Assembly (NCBI RefSeq): GCF_003814005.1
Contig: NZ_CP033898.1
Span: 1,240,001-1,304,000, forward strand
Direction of reading: 5' to 3'
Length of the DNA stretch: 64,000 nt
Source of the DNA: Corynebacterium pseudopelargi
GTDB taxonomy: Bacteria; Actinomycetota; Actinomycetes; Mycobacteriales; Mycobacteriaceae
Within the stretch, counting starts at the first letter, position 1; each line of letters starts with the position of its first letter. A model generated the notes under the pieces. That model had not been told where the DNA came from. It saw nothing but the letters and a program-made list of their open reading frames with translations, and did not search any database. The position numbers and the translations under genes are program-made. This document shows positions 1 to 8,852 of the stretch, piece by piece.

Positions 1-1145
1 ACTGCATCAAAACCCAAGGCAGCAGCCTCACGCGCGTGTGCTTCGAAACGCTCGCGCTGAAGGCGAAGCCCCTCTACATAATGTCCGCCAAAGACCAATG
101 CCTCTTGAGGCCTTAACCCAGGCCGGGCATTCATGGCGTGCAGCAGCGATTCCATGCTGTGGCCGTGCCAACCGGGCGCAAGATATGCGCGCAAGACATC
201 TAGGGCACTATCAAGTGGTTTGAGCTCCTCGGTGCCCACCAGCGTTTGCAAAGCCACACGCCCTCCGGGAACCAATAGCTCCTCGCAGGCATGCAGCCAT
301 GTTTTCAGCGCCCCTGGATCCATGGCCTCTACCCCATCAACATTGACCACTGCATCAAAACGCCGACGCAGGCGACCAGGCTCCGGCAAGGGGCCAGGAA
401 GCGCACAGACCTCGATAGCGCCTTGGGCTTGGGCAGCCACAGCCTCAAGCTCGGCTAGAAGCTCATCATCGCAGCTCATCACGTCCACGGTGGCATTGCG
501 CGCAATAGCGGCTAGGGCTGCGGCGGGAGTTTGAGCTGGTAGATCGGCAAGATAGGTGCCGGTGCCTACATCGGCAAAATCCAACAGCGTGCTCAACGCT
601 CTGGCTTGGGCGTCTGCCTGGTCTAAGCGCTCAACAATGGTGGGATCACTTAGCGTGGTCACCTCAACGCTGAGCGGTTGAGCGTGTTTCATTTTGCCCC
701 TACCGGGTGGAGTAAGCGTCACCCTTTCGGTGGTAGGAACCCCAGAACTAAACACCGAGGCGTAACCAAAAAGGCCCTCACCGGCGCTTAGGCGAAGCAG
801 ATCAACTGGGGTGGCGCGGGCGTCGAAAAGCCCCTTAGGCCTGGCACTACTTTTAGGCGCATACCCGGTTTCAAGCAGGCGCTGGAGCACGTGGGGCAGG
901 TTCGAGCTGAGCCATTCTCCGGCCATATAACTTTCTGCAAGGCCTAACCAACCGGCATCGGCGATGCGCAAAAAGAGGGCATCTTCTAAGACTGTTAAGT
1001 CTGCTTCAGGCCCTTCGAGGCTTAAATCTGCCTGCTCACAGGCGTAGGCAAACTCGGATTCGGCCTTTCGTGCGCGACGGCGGGTGCGCCCCTGCGTAGG
1101 CACGTTGGCAATAGCTGGCCAGCGCAGCGGATCAACAGTGCTCAT
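1..1145 (-). CDS. ufaA: Cyclopropane-fatty-acyl-phospholipid synthase-like SAM methyltransferase (3' end outside window)
   Basis: About 381 codons are visible from an ATG at 1145; the C-terminus runs off the window. The start is preceded by a strong GGGAGG ribosome site. Residues 69-76 read ESYMAGEW, matching the ESYM-GWW signature of cyclopropane fatty acid synthases, and a later stretch (about residues 265-310) matches the usual core up to a PGGRVALQ strand. The family adds a methylene or methyl group to unsaturated phospholipid acyl chains at the membrane. The gene lies back to back with ndh, the same arrangement as ufaA-ndh in C. glutamicum, which is why I use the symbol. Odd point: the SAM-binding glycine motif is degenerate (DVGTGTYLADLP near residue 190), so activity is uncertain. 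Confidence 0.75.
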   Translation of the reverse strand, partial: MSTVDPLRWPAIANVPTQGRTRRRARKAESEFAYACEQADLSLEGPEADLTVLEDALFLRIADAGWLGLAESYMAGEWLSSNLPHVLQRLLETGYAPKSSARPKGLFDARATPVDLLRLSAGEGLFGYASVFSSGVPTTERVTLTPPGRGKMKHAQPLSVEVTTLSDPTIVERLDQADAQARALSTLLDFADVGTGTYLADLPAQTPAAALAAIARNATVDVMSCDDELLAELEAVAAQAQGAIEVCALPGPLPEPGRLRRRFDAVVNVDGVEAMDPGALKTWLHACEELLVPGGRVALQTLVGTEELKPLDSALDVLRAYLAPGWHGHSMESLLHAMNARPGLRPQEALVFGGHYVEGLRLQRERFEAHAREAAALGFDA

Positions 1146-1387
1146 GCGCCTCCCTTTTTTGCCAAGAACGTGATTTCAAAGCGTAGTGGCAGCCAGCAGG
1201 TAGTGGTGGGAGCCACGCAAATAACGTTTGGATTAGCCCCGAACTTTGCTCGAAGTGATCCCGAAAGTGCTTTGCTGCTGATGAAGCGCTAACATAATCG
1301 CCAATACCCTGGTGGCAATATTCACATCTTTGTGCAGAACCCACATCTATGCAGGGCAGACGCAATTACTTAGAGGAGACTTTTTAC

Positions 1388-2743
1388 ATGTCGAGCACCC
1401 CGATTCGACCCGATGGCGGCCGTCATCATGTAGTGATCATTGGTTCGGGCTTCGGTGGCCTTTTTTGTGCCCGTGAGCTCAAAGATGCCGACGTCGATAT
1501 CACCCTGATCGACCGCACCAATCACCACCTCTTCCAGCCACTGCTCTACCAGGTAGCAACCGGTATTCTTTCCTCCGGCGAAATCGCTACCTCTACCCGC
1601 CAGATCTTGGGTCAGCAGGAAAACCTCAACATTATGAAGGCCAATGTCACCGACATTGACACCTCCGCCAAGCTGGTCAAGGCCGAGCTGGACGATTATG
1701 TGGTGGAAGTCGAATATGACTCCCTGGTGATTGCCGCTGGCGCCGGACAGTCCTACTTCGGCAACGACCACTTCGCCGAGTACGCCCCCGGCATGAAGTC
1801 CATCGACGATGCCCTCGAGCTTCGCGCCCGCATCGTTGGTGCCTTCGAGCGCGCCGAGCTTACCGACGACCCCGCCGAGCGCGAACGTCTGCTCACCTTC
1901 GTGGTCATCGGCGCAGGACCTACCGGTGTGGAATTGGCAGGCCAGCTTGCAGAAATGGCTCACCGCACCCTATCTGGTTCTTATACCCGCGTGAACCCCT
2001 CCAACGCCAAGGTGATCCTGCTTGATGGCGCGCCTCAGGTATTGCCTCCCTTTGGCAAGCGCCTCGGCCGCAACGCGCAGCGTTCCTTGGAAAAGATCGG
2101 CGTGACCGTCAAGCTCAACGCGATCGTGACCAACATCGACGAAAACACCGTCACCTACAAGTCCACCGTGGACGATTCCGAGCACACCTTGGATTCCTAC
2201 TGCAAGATCTGGTCTGCCGGTGTGGCCGCCTCCCCGCTGGGCAAGCTGGTTGCCGATCAGCTCGGCGCAGAAGTAGACCGCGCAGGTCGCGTGTCTGTGA
2301 ACCCCGATCTTTCCGTCGGTGACGAGAAGAACGTCTTTATCATCGGCGACATGATGTCGCTCAACGGCCTGCCGGGCGTGGCCCAGGTGGCTATCCAGGG
2401 CGGCGAGTACGTTGCTGATCAAATCGCAGAAGAAGCCGAAGGCCGCAGCCCCGAGCAGCGCGAGCCATTCGAGTACTACGACAAGGGCTCCATGGCCACC
2501 GTGTCGCGCTTTAATGCTGTGGTCAAGATTGGCAAGCTGGAATTCACCGGCTTCATCGGCTGGATCATGTGGCTGGTAGTCCACCTGATGTTCCTCATCG
2601 GCTTCCGCAACCGCATCACCGCGGCCGTGTCTTGGGGCATCAACGCCCTTTCGCCCAAGCGCTGGAACCTCGCCGCTACCCGCCAGCAGCTTTACGGCCG
2701 CAACGCCATGAATGAGCTGAAGAAAGAGCAGAAGGATTCCTAG
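1388..2743 (+). CDS. ndh: Type II NADH dehydrogenase (NADH:menaquinone oxidoreductase)
   Basis: 451 residues. I start at the ATG at 1388 (MSSTPIRPDGG) because GAGGAG lies 9 nt upstream; an in-frame ATG at 1349 has no ribosome site. The N-terminal FAD-binding Rossmann motif is VVIIGSGFGG, the NADH-binding motif is VVIGAGPTGVELAG near residue 180, and a further FAD contact is FIIGDMM near residue 318. The C-terminal part contains a hydrophobic, amphipathic membrane anchor (GWIMWLVVHLMFLIGF). NDH-2 is a non-proton-pumping, single-subunit dehydrogenase feeding electrons to menaquinone and is the main NADH oxidase of the corynebacterial respiratory chain. It is monocistronic, closed by the hairpin at 2796. 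Confidence 0.95.
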   Translation: MSSTPIRPDGGRHHVVIIGSGFGGLFCARELKDADVDITLIDRTNHHLFQPLLYQVATGILSSGEIATSTRQILGQQENLNIMKANVTDIDTSAKLVKAELDDYVVEVEYDSLVIAAGAGQSYFGNDHFAEYAPGMKSIDDALELRARIVGAFERAELTDDPAERERLLTFVVIGAGPTGVELAGQLAEMAHRTLSGSYTRVNPSNAKVILLDGAPQVLPPFGKRLGRNAQRSLEKIGVTVKLNAIVTNIDENTVTYKSTVDDSEHTLDSYCKIWSAGVAASPLGKLVADQLGAEVDRAGRVSVNPDLSVGDEKNVFIIGDMMSLNGLPGVAQVAIQGGEYVADQIAEEAEGRSPEQREPFEYYDKGSMATVSRFNAVVKIGKLEFTGFIGWIMWLVVHLMFLIGFRNRITAAVSWGINALSPKRWNLAATRQQLYGRNAMNELKKEQKDS

Positions 2744-2795
2744 CCCATCGGCAAGAGCCTTGTAGCTCGCCTGCTCTAGATCGCAGGCAACGCAT

Positions 2796-2824
2796 AACGC
2801 CCAGCAGTATTGCTGGGCGTTTTG
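2796..2824 (+). terminator. Intrinsic terminator of ndh
   Basis: An 11-bp perfect stem (AACGCCCAGCA, 2796-2806, with its complement at 2811-2821), a 4-nt loop and a short T run, located 53 nt after the ndh stop and facing the convergent methyltransferase gene. Confidence 0.85.
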
Positions 2825-2864
2825 TCATATCTAAAGCGCTTTTCTCCGCAACAATGGCCAGGGG

Positions 2865-3446
2865 TTACTTGCTCAGCACCGCGACCAGGAAGTCACTGTG
2901 CTGATCAAAAGGCTGTAGATCCCAGGAGCTAAAGCGCTGTTGCACTGTAAAGCCTTCGGCCTGGGCGTCTTCGAAAAAGGCCGGGAAGCTATAGCCGCGT
3001 CCGCCGCCGAAGCCCACAACGAGCCGGGAGGGCGAGTCCATGAGTTGGTAGAGGTGTGCAAGCGCCGGCCTGCGTTGTTCGGGGGCAAGGAAGGTGAGTA
3101 CGTTGCCGGCGCACACCCCGAGGCTAAAGCTGCCTTCTACGTTGGTGTCTTCTGCGAGGTCTCCAACGATCCAGGTGGCTTCGGGGTAGCGTTGCTTGGC
3201 TTGTTGGATCAGTAGCGGATCAAGGTCTACACCGGTAACGTCATGGCCGCGTTGTTGCAGATAGCCACCGATTCGGCCTTGGCCGCAACCGGCATCTAAG
3301 ATCTTTGCCCCTCGTGGTGCCATGGCATCGATGAGTCGGGCTTCGCCAACAATATCGTTGCCTTGGGCTTCGAGGCGATCCCACCTGGCGGCGTAGTTCT
3401 TGGAGTGCTCGGGGTTTTGGCTCGTAATTTCTTTCCACGTTGGCAT
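2865..3446 (-). CDS. Class I SAM-dependent methyltransferase
   Basis: 193 residues from the ATG at 3446. The SAM-binding motif I is ILDAGCGQGRIGG, followed by the acidic motif II VTGVDLD and a GDLAED motif. The substrate is unknown; the fold resembles small-molecule methyltransferases (Methyltransf_25/11). I prefer this start over the in-frame ATG at 3470 because a perfect TATAAT (3459-3454 on the minus strand) ends 7 nt before it, which would make the mRNA leaderless and start at the A of the ATG. It stands alone between ndh (convergent) and corA (divergent). Confidence 0.85.
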   Translation of the reverse strand: MPTWKEITSQNPEHSKNYAARWDRLEAQGNDIVGEARLIDAMAPRGAKILDAGCGQGRIGGYLQQRGHDVTGVDLDPLLIQQAKQRYPEATWIVGDLAEDTNVEGSFSLGVCAGNVLTFLAPEQRRPALAHLYQLMDSPSRLVVGFGGGRGYSFPAFFEDAQAEGFTVQQRFSSWDLQPFDQHSDFLVAVLSK

Positions 3447-3459
3447 ATCGGCAATTATA
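3447..3459 (-). promoter_or_regulatory. -10 box of a leaderless transcript
   Basis: TATAAT at 3459-3454 (minus strand) followed by exactly 7 nt and then the ATG of the methyltransferase. This spacing places the transcription start at the start codon. Confidence 0.6.
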
Positions 3460-3534
3460 GGTATGCACAACCCTCAGCATTGCTTTAATCAGTACCGCCA
3501 AGGCCCTTAGGTTGGCGCGAAAGGAAAATCCCTC

Positions 3535-4596
3535 ATGGCACGCAAATCTCAGCCCCGTGTGGTAGACCGTTCCACCTTGCCCGTGGAAGAAATTACCGAT
3601 CACCTTAGGGTGTACGTCGATGGTGTGTTGCAGCAGGATGCGCAGGCTTATCCGCCCACCCTTGAGCACATGCGGGCCTTGGAGGCCCAAGGCCATGAGG
3701 CGTTTGTGTGGTTGAGCTTGTATGAGCCTTCCGAGCGTCACATGATGCAGATTGCCGAGGATTTTCAGATCCACGAGCTGATTGCCGAAGATGCCGTATC
3801 TGCGCATCAGCGCCCAAAGGTGGAGCGCTATGATTCTCAGCTTTTTATGGTGGTGCGCTCGATTATTTATCGTGACCAGGACACGGTGAAAGACGCCCGC
3901 CAAATCATCGAATCCGGCGAGGTGCAGATGTTGGTTGGCCCCAACTTCATCATCACGATCCGCCACCGCACCAGGCTTCCTGGTTTGGAGTCAAGGCTTG
4001 ACGACGCCGAAGAGCTCGCCACCTACGGCCCCATGGGTATTGCTTGGGCTATGTCGGACCACTTGGTCGATCACTATCTGCGCGTGGTTGAGGTCTTGAG
4101 CACCGAAGTAGATGAGCTGGAAGAGGAAGTCTTTACCCCAAATAACCGCATCGATATTCAGACCATCTATAACCTCAAGCGCGAGATCTTAGAGATGCGC
4201 CATGCCATCGATCCCCTGGCTCCTGCCCTACGCCAATTGATTGCCTCGAATGAGGACATGATTGGCAAGCAGTTGCGCTCGTATTTCCGCGATGTGCTCG
4301 ACCACGAGATGCAGGCCAAGGATCTAGTGGCCAGCTTTGATGAGCGTCTTTCAGCGCTTATCGACGCCGGCGTGGCCATCATCAGCCTGCAACAAAACTC
4401 CGATATGCGCGCTATTTCTGCCTACGTTGGTATGGCTGCCGTGCCCACGCTGATTGCCGGTGTGTATGGCATGAACTTCGATAACATGCCCGAGCTTCAT
4501 ACCGAACACGGCTACTTTGTGGTGCTCGCAGTGATGATCCTGGTGGTCTTAGGCCTGTGGATCACCTTCAAAAAGATGGGCTGGCTGGAAAAGTAG
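3535..4596 (+). CDS. corA: CorA-family magnesium/cobalt transporter
   Basis: 353 residues. The long N-terminal two thirds is the cytoplasmic alpha/beta and stalk-helix domain; the C-terminus has two membrane helices with the diagnostic YGMNF pore motif (GMN) between them and a periplasmic loop NMPELHTEHGYF. CorA forms a pentameric channel for Mg2+ uptake with Co2+ as a possible second substrate. The start at 3535 has AAAGGA 9 nt upstream. It ends in a short basic tail (FKKMGWLEK). It appears to be a single-gene unit. Confidence 0.93.
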   Translation: MARKSQPRVVDRSTLPVEEITDHLRVYVDGVLQQDAQAYPPTLEHMRALEAQGHEAFVWLSLYEPSERHMMQIAEDFQIHELIAEDAVSAHQRPKVERYDSQLFMVVRSIIYRDQDTVKDARQIIESGEVQMLVGPNFIITIRHRTRLPGLESRLDDAEELATYGPMGIAWAMSDHLVDHYLRVVEVLSTEVDELEEEVFTPNNRIDIQTIYNLKREILEMRHAIDPLAPALRQLIASNEDMIGKQLRSYFRDVLDHEMQAKDLVASFDERLSALIDAGVAIISLQQNSDMRAISAYVGMAAVPTLIAGVYGMNFDNMPELHTEHGYFVVLAVMILVVLGLWITFKKMGWLEK

Positions 4597-4669
4597 CGGT
4601 TGCTACAGGCATAGGGAATCGGCGTCGAAGGATTCGCAACTCGCACCACCTCCCACTGGTTGTTAACCC

Positions 4670-4703
4670 TTGGTTGACACACACTGTCAACCAATGGTTT
4701 ACT
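4670..4703 (+). promoter_or_regulatory. Promoter with overlapping 25-bp palindromic operator
   Basis: Two perfect 10-nt arms, TTGGTTGACA (4670-4679) and TGTCAACCAA (4685-4694), flank a 5-nt spacer. The left arm contains a consensus -35 TTGACA (4674-4679); a weak -10 TTTACT (4698-4703) lies 18 nt further, leaving 6 nt to the ATG at 4710. A dimer bound here would cover the -35 box, so repression is likely. The next gene encodes a HTH protein, making autoregulation the simplest reading. Confidence 0.65.
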
Positions 4704-4709
4704 GGCGTC

Positions 4710-5285
4710 ATGGATCAGATACGCCAAGCAGCACTCGAACTGGAACGTGCTCACAAGAACCTCGAAGTAGCCGTCACTGCCGAAAGAGCGCGAGGCCGAT
4801 CCTGGGCCGACATCGGCCGCACCCTTGGGGTCAGCCGACAAGCCGCGTTCAAACGCTTCGGCAAAATCAACACTCCGGAAGGAGATACCCTTATGCCACG
4901 CCCCGTACACCACTTACAACAGACAGCCCAACGATTCTTCACCCTCGTATCCGAGGGGCAGGAAGACCTCGCCATGGCAATGCTCAACCCCAACGTGCGC
5001 GAGGAGCTCAATTGGGATGTGATCTCACAGGTTTGGCAGACCTGCCTCGAAGAAGCAGGAATGCTGGAACGCTTTTCCGACACCTTCATCACTCACCCAC
5101 AAGGCACCACAGCGATCGCACAGGCCGGGGAGCCAGAGCAGATTCTCGGGACCGCGGTAGTGGTCACCACCTTGGAACAGGAGGCCGGATCAACCACAGG
5201 CCGCATCGCCTTCGATGGCGATGACCTCATCACCGGGATCCTCTACCTCAACCCCGAAGCCCCACTGGACCCGCTCCCCTTCTGA
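4710..5285 (+). CDS. HTH regulator-like protein with C-terminal DUF3887-like domain
   Basis: 191 residues from the ATG at 4710. Residues 30-52 form a helix-turn-helix (SWADIGRTLGVSRQAAFKRFG). The remaining ~130 residues resemble the DUF3887/NTF2-like domain found behind such HTHs in actinobacteria (LAMAMLNPNVREEL, SDTFITHPQG, ITGILYLN). No ligand or target is known. The gene is probably leaderless, and its promoter is overlaid by a perfect palindrome (4670-4694) that may be its own operator. A longer in-frame ORF from 4557 overlaps corA and lacks a ribosome site, so I reject that start. Confidence 0.75.
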   Translation: MDQIRQAALELERAHKNLEVAVTAERARGRSWADIGRTLGVSRQAAFKRFGKINTPEGDTLMPRPVHHLQQTAQRFFTLVSEGQEDLAMAMLNPNVREELNWDVISQVWQTCLEEAGMLERFSDTFITHPQGTTAIAQAGEPEQILGTAVVVTTLEQEAGSTTGRIAFDGDDLITGILYLNPEAPLDPLPF

Positions 5286-5295
5286 GCTACTCCGT

Positions 5296-5333
5296 TAAAA
5301 AGATCACCGCCGGGGCATGCACCCCGGCGGTGA
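5296..5333 (-). terminator. Intrinsic terminator between convergent genes
   Basis: A 12-bp perfect stem (TCACCGCCGGGG at 5304-5315, complement at 5322-5333) with a 6-nt loop. On the minus strand it is followed by TCTTTTT, so it mainly serves the thioesterase gene; it may also slow plus-strand transcripts. Confidence 0.8.
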
Positions 5334-5387
5334 CATACCCGCAAACCTTCGCCGTGGTGTTTGGAGGAGGTCAAGGCGGGTTTTCGC

Positions 5388-5876
5388 TTATTCCGCGAAC
5401 TTGTCTTTCTTTGGCGGTTCCGCCGGCTTTTGCAACACCATCGTGCGCAGCATCGCGCGAGACACCAGCTTGCCGCGGTGGTGCAGATGCACCTCAATTA
5501 ATTGGCTGGAACGCCCGGCGTGCACGAAGCGGGCCTCCAGGTCAATCACACCGGCCGAGACCGTGGCGATGAAGTCGGCGTTGCAATTAACACCAACGAC
5601 CAGGTCACCATTTGCGCGGGTGAGCCCCAAAATGGAGCCTGCTGTTTCTGCCAGGGAGGAATAGACACCACCGTTGACAATGCCTGCTGGTTGCAGGTGT
5701 GCGCCTGATACGTGCAGTTCAGCGGCCACTACCTCTGGGGTGATTTTGGTAAAACGCATGCCGAGGGTCTTGGTAAATCCGGTAACGCTTTCATTAAAGC
5801 GCTCTAATTCCTCGATGCTCATGCCCTCAGCATCGAGTGAAGACAGTGCCGATAACATGTCCGATTGTTTGCTCAT
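5388..5876 (-). CDS. PaaI-type hotdog-fold thioesterase
   Basis: 162 residues from the ATG at 5876 (MSKQSDMLSALS). Typical hotdog thioesterase signatures are present: AGIVNGGVYSSLAETAGS (the catalytic/binding GG-x-S/T-E region) and a VVGVNCNADFI strand. Members hydrolyse acyl- or aryl-CoA thioesters; the substrate cannot be read. Upstream, TACATT ends 7 nt before the ATG, suggesting a leaderless mRNA. It diverges from gnd with only 63 nt between the start codons, so the two promoters overlap. Confidence 0.85.
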   Translation of the reverse strand: MSKQSDMLSALSSLDAEGMSIEELERFNESVTGFTKTLGMRFTKITPEVVAAELHVSGAHLQPAGIVNGGVYSSLAETAGSILGLTRANGDLVVGVNCNADFIATVSAGVIDLEARFVHAGRSSQLIEVHLHHRGKLVSRAMLRTMVLQKPAEPPKKDKFAE

Positions 5877-5939
5877 ACGCCCTAATGTATCCGAATGTGT
5901 TGGATTGTGAAGCCCAAGCACTGGGGTATTGTTGGCAAT

Positions 5940-7391
5940 ATGACTGATCGCAGCAAAAAAGCACAGATTGGCGTGGTAGGCCTGGCCGTGATGGGCTCGA
6001 ACCTTGCGCGCAACTTCGCCCGAAACGGCCACACTGTTGCGGTATATAACCGCAGCCAGGGCAAAACCGACGCCTTAATCAAAGAACACGGCAACGAGGG
6101 CGACTTCATTCCCGCCTCCAGCATCGAGGAATTCGTAGATTCGCTGGAAAAGCCACGTCGCGCCATCATCATGGTGCAAGCCGGTGCAGCCACCGATGCT
6201 GTCATCGATCAACTCGCCGATGCCATGGATGAAGGCGACATCATTATCGACGGCGGCAACGCGCTGTTTAGCGACACGATTCGTCGAGAAGCTGAAATCG
6301 CACAACGCGGCTTGAACTTCGTTGGCGCCGGCATCTCCGGCGGTGAAGAAGGCGCACTTAATGGCCCATCCATCATGCCTGGCGGCCCCGAATCCACCTG
6401 GGAGGCACTCGGACCACTGCTGGAGTCGGTAGCTGCCAAAGTTGATGGCACCCCATGCGTCACCCACATCGGCCCCGATGGAGCCGGCCACTTTGTCAAG
6501 ATGGTGCACAACGGCATCGAATACGCCGATATGCAGGTCATTGGCGAGGCCTACCAGCTTCTTCGCTACGCCGCTGGCTATAGCCCCGCCGAACTGGCAC
6601 AGATCTTCCGCGATTGGAACCAAGGCGATCTGGATTCCTACCTCATCGAGATCACCTCTGAGGTGCTCGATCAGGTGGATGCAGAAACCGGCAAGCCCTT
6701 AGTCGATGTGATCGTGGATCAAGCCGGCCAAAAGGGCACCGGCCGCTGGACTGTGAAGGCCGCACTCGACCTCGGCATCCCTGTGACCGGCATTGGCGAA
6801 GCCGTGTTCGCCCGCGCCCTGTCTGGTGCCGCCGCACAGCGCGAAGCCACTGGCGAGCTGCCATCGGGCACCATCCGCAGCCTCGAAGATCTCGGTGTGG
6901 ACCGCGAAGCCTTCGTCGAAGATGTGCGCAAGGCACTCTATGCCTCCAAGCTCATCGCCTACGCCCAGGGCTTTGATGAGATCAAGGCAGGCTCCGATGA
7001 GTACGACTGGAACGTCGACCCCCGCGATCTCGCCACCATTTGGCGCGGCGGCTGCATCATCCGCGCGAAGTTCCTCAACCGCATCGTCGAGGCCTACGAC
7101 AACAACCCCGAGCTCGCCTCCCTGCTGCTTGACCCCTACTTCACCTCCGAGCTCTCCGAGCTTATCGACGCCTGGCGTCGCGTAGTAGTCATCGCCACCC
7201 AGGTTGGCCAGCCGGTGCCGGTGTTTGCCTCTAGCCTGAGCTACTACGACTCCCTGCGCGCCAAGCGCCTGCCCGCTGCCTTGATCCAGGCCCAGCGTGA
7301 TTTCTTTGGCGCACACACCTACAAGCGTGTAGATAAGCCCGGTTCCTTCCACACCCTGTGGTCCGGGGATCGCTCCGAGGTCGAGGTTTAA
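5940..7391 (+). CDS. gnd: 6-phosphogluconate dehydrogenase, decarboxylating
   Basis: 483 residues from the ATG at 5940. N-terminal NADP-binding motif GVVGLAVMGSNLARN; substrate-binding GGISGGEEGA-like segment (GAGISGGEEGALNGPS) and the catalytic HNGIEYADMQ; C-terminal GDRSEVEV tail. It converts 6-phosphogluconate to ribulose 5-phosphate with CO2 and NADPH formation in the oxidative pentose phosphate pathway (cytosol, homodimer). A TATTGT box ends exactly 7 nt before the ATG, so a leaderless transcript is likely. The helicase gene starts 15 nt downstream but has its own -10. Confidence 0.96.
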   Translation: MTDRSKKAQIGVVGLAVMGSNLARNFARNGHTVAVYNRSQGKTDALIKEHGNEGDFIPASSIEEFVDSLEKPRRAIIMVQAGAATDAVIDQLADAMDEGDIIIDGGNALFSDTIRREAEIAQRGLNFVGAGISGGEEGALNGPSIMPGGPESTWEALGPLLESVAAKVDGTPCVTHIGPDGAGHFVKMVHNGIEYADMQVIGEAYQLLRYAAGYSPAELAQIFRDWNQGDLDSYLIEITSEVLDQVDAETGKPLVDVIVDQAGQKGTGRWTVKAALDLGIPVTGIGEAVFARALSGAAAQREATGELPSGTIRSLEDLGVDREAFVEDVRKALYASKLIAYAQGFDEIKAGSDEYDWNVDPRDLATIWRGGCIIRAKFLNRIVEAYDNNPELASLLLDPYFTSELSELIDAWRRVVVIATQVGQPVPVFASSLSYYDSLRAKRLPAALIQAQRDFFGAHTYKRVDKPGSFHTLWSGDRSEVEV

Positions 7392-7393
7392 GC

Positions 7394-7406
7394 TAGACTT
7401 CCCTCG
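7394..7406 (+). promoter_or_regulatory. -10 box for leaderless helicase mRNA
   Basis: TAGACT at 7394-7399 followed by 7 nt and then ATG at 7407. It sits right after the gnd stop codon, giving the helicase gene an independent promoter. Confidence 0.5.
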
Positions 7407-8843
7407 ATGACCTCTTTTCAAAGCCTTGGCTTGCCCGTGGCGATTGTGCACGAGCTGCAACGCCAAGGCATTTCTTCGCCCTTTCCCATCCAAGCCGCAG
7501 CCATCCCATCTGCGCTAGAAGGCAAGGATGTGTTGGGGCGAGGCCCTACCGGCTCCGGTAAAACCTTCACCTTTGGCCTGCCCATGCTGGCGCGCCTTCA
7601 AGGTGGCGCCTCGAAACCCAAACAGCCTCGCGCATTAGTGCTGGTACCCACCCGCGAGCTTGCCTTACAGGTAAGCCAACGGCTGGCTCCTTTTGCTGCC
7701 GTGATGGGCATGCGCGTGCTTGAGGTCTTTGGCGGTGTCAATATCAACCGCAACCTCACTGCTTTAGCTGCGCCGGTGGATATTTTGGTGGCCACCCCAG
7801 GCCGCCTCCAAGATCTGCTCAACCGCAAGGCCATTTCACTTGAGTCCGTGATCATCACCGCTCTCGATGAGGCCGATCAAATGGCGGATATGGGCTTTAT
7901 GCCGCAGGTGCGCAAGCTGCTCGATGCCACCCCCGCCAACTCCCAGCGCCTGCTGTTTTCTGCCACCCTCGACGGGGATGTCAACACCCTTGTCAAACGC
8001 TATATGCACTCCCCTGTCACGCATTCGACCGCGGGCGTGCAGCAAGCCGTTGACACCATGACGCACTATCGCTTTGATCTTGATTCCAAAGATCAACGCA
8101 ACGAGCTCGTGCAGCTCATCGCTGGACGTGAGGGCAAAACCATCATGTTCATGCGCACCAAGCACACGGTGGATCGGCAGGTAAAAAAGCTACGCCGCTG
8201 CGGCATCAATGCCGCAGGCCTGCATGGCGATAAAGGCCAAGGTAGTCGCACCCGCGCCGTCGAGGCCTTCCAATCAGGTGAAGTCCCGGTGCTGATAGCC
8301 ACCGATATTGCAGCGCGCGGCATCGATATTTCCGATGTCGACCTCGTAGTACACATCGACCCACCGGTTGAGCACAAGGCCTATTTGCACCGCGCCGGGC
8401 GCACCGCGCGCGCCGGCACCAGTGGCGCTGTGCTGACTTTGGTGCTGCCTGAACAGCGCCGCGATGTTGATGCAATGCTGGCAAAGGCCAAGGTAGACGC
8501 TAAGATGCTCGAAGATGCCTCTGCAGTGATTGCCCTGTGCGGGGCTCAAGATATTCAAAGAGCACCACTTCCACCTTTTGGAGCACAACAGCCAAAGGCC
8601 GCAACGCCGAAGGCCAAGGGTGCTTCGCGTGGTGGAAATGCTGCGCACAAGCGCGGTGGATCCCGCCGGCGTGCATCCGAGCAGGACAAAGGTGCGCGCA
8701 GCGCAGGCCGCCGCACTGGCAGCCTGAAGGGCAAGCAATCCCAGGGTGCACAAAAAGGTAGCAGGGATGCTGCTGGCAAGCAGGGTTCTCAAAGAAAACG
8801 TCGACAATCAAGGAGCACTACTCAGGGGTTTCGCCCCAGATAA
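7407..8843 (+). CDS. DEAD-box ATP-dependent RNA helicase
   Basis: 478 residues. All core motifs are seen in order: Walker A GRGPTGSGKT, Ia PTRELALQ, TPGRLQ, motif II DEAD, SAT motif III, ARGIDI (V) and HRAGRTARAG (VI). The last ~110 residues are a disordered tail very rich in Lys, Arg, Gly and Ser, a common RNA-binding extension. DEAD-box proteins remodel RNA or ribosomal particles; which one cannot be assigned (RhlE/DeaD-like by length). The start is given by a -10 box 7 nt upstream rather than by a ribosome site. Confidence 0.93.
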   Translation: MTSFQSLGLPVAIVHELQRQGISSPFPIQAAAIPSALEGKDVLGRGPTGSGKTFTFGLPMLARLQGGASKPKQPRALVLVPTRELALQVSQRLAPFAAVMGMRVLEVFGGVNINRNLTALAAPVDILVATPGRLQDLLNRKAISLESVIITALDEADQMADMGFMPQVRKLLDATPANSQRLLFSATLDGDVNTLVKRYMHSPVTHSTAGVQQAVDTMTHYRFDLDSKDQRNELVQLIAGREGKTIMFMRTKHTVDRQVKKLRRCGINAAGLHGDKGQGSRTRAVEAFQSGEVPVLIATDIAARGIDISDVDLVVHIDPPVEHKAYLHRAGRTARAGTSGAVLTLVLPEQRRDVDAMLAKAKVDAKMLEDASAVIALCGAQDIQRAPLPPFGAQQPKAATPKAKGASRGGNAAHKRGGSRRRASEQDKGARSAGRRTGSLKGKQSQGAQKGSRDAAGKQGSQRKRRQSRSTTQGFRPR

Positions 8844-8852
8844 ACGCCCATC

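Noticed and set aside
1339..1356. GlxR-like TGTG...CACA site upstream of ndh
   Set aside because: The half-sites are 7 bp apart instead of 8 and the flanking A/T pattern of the GlxR consensus is missing.
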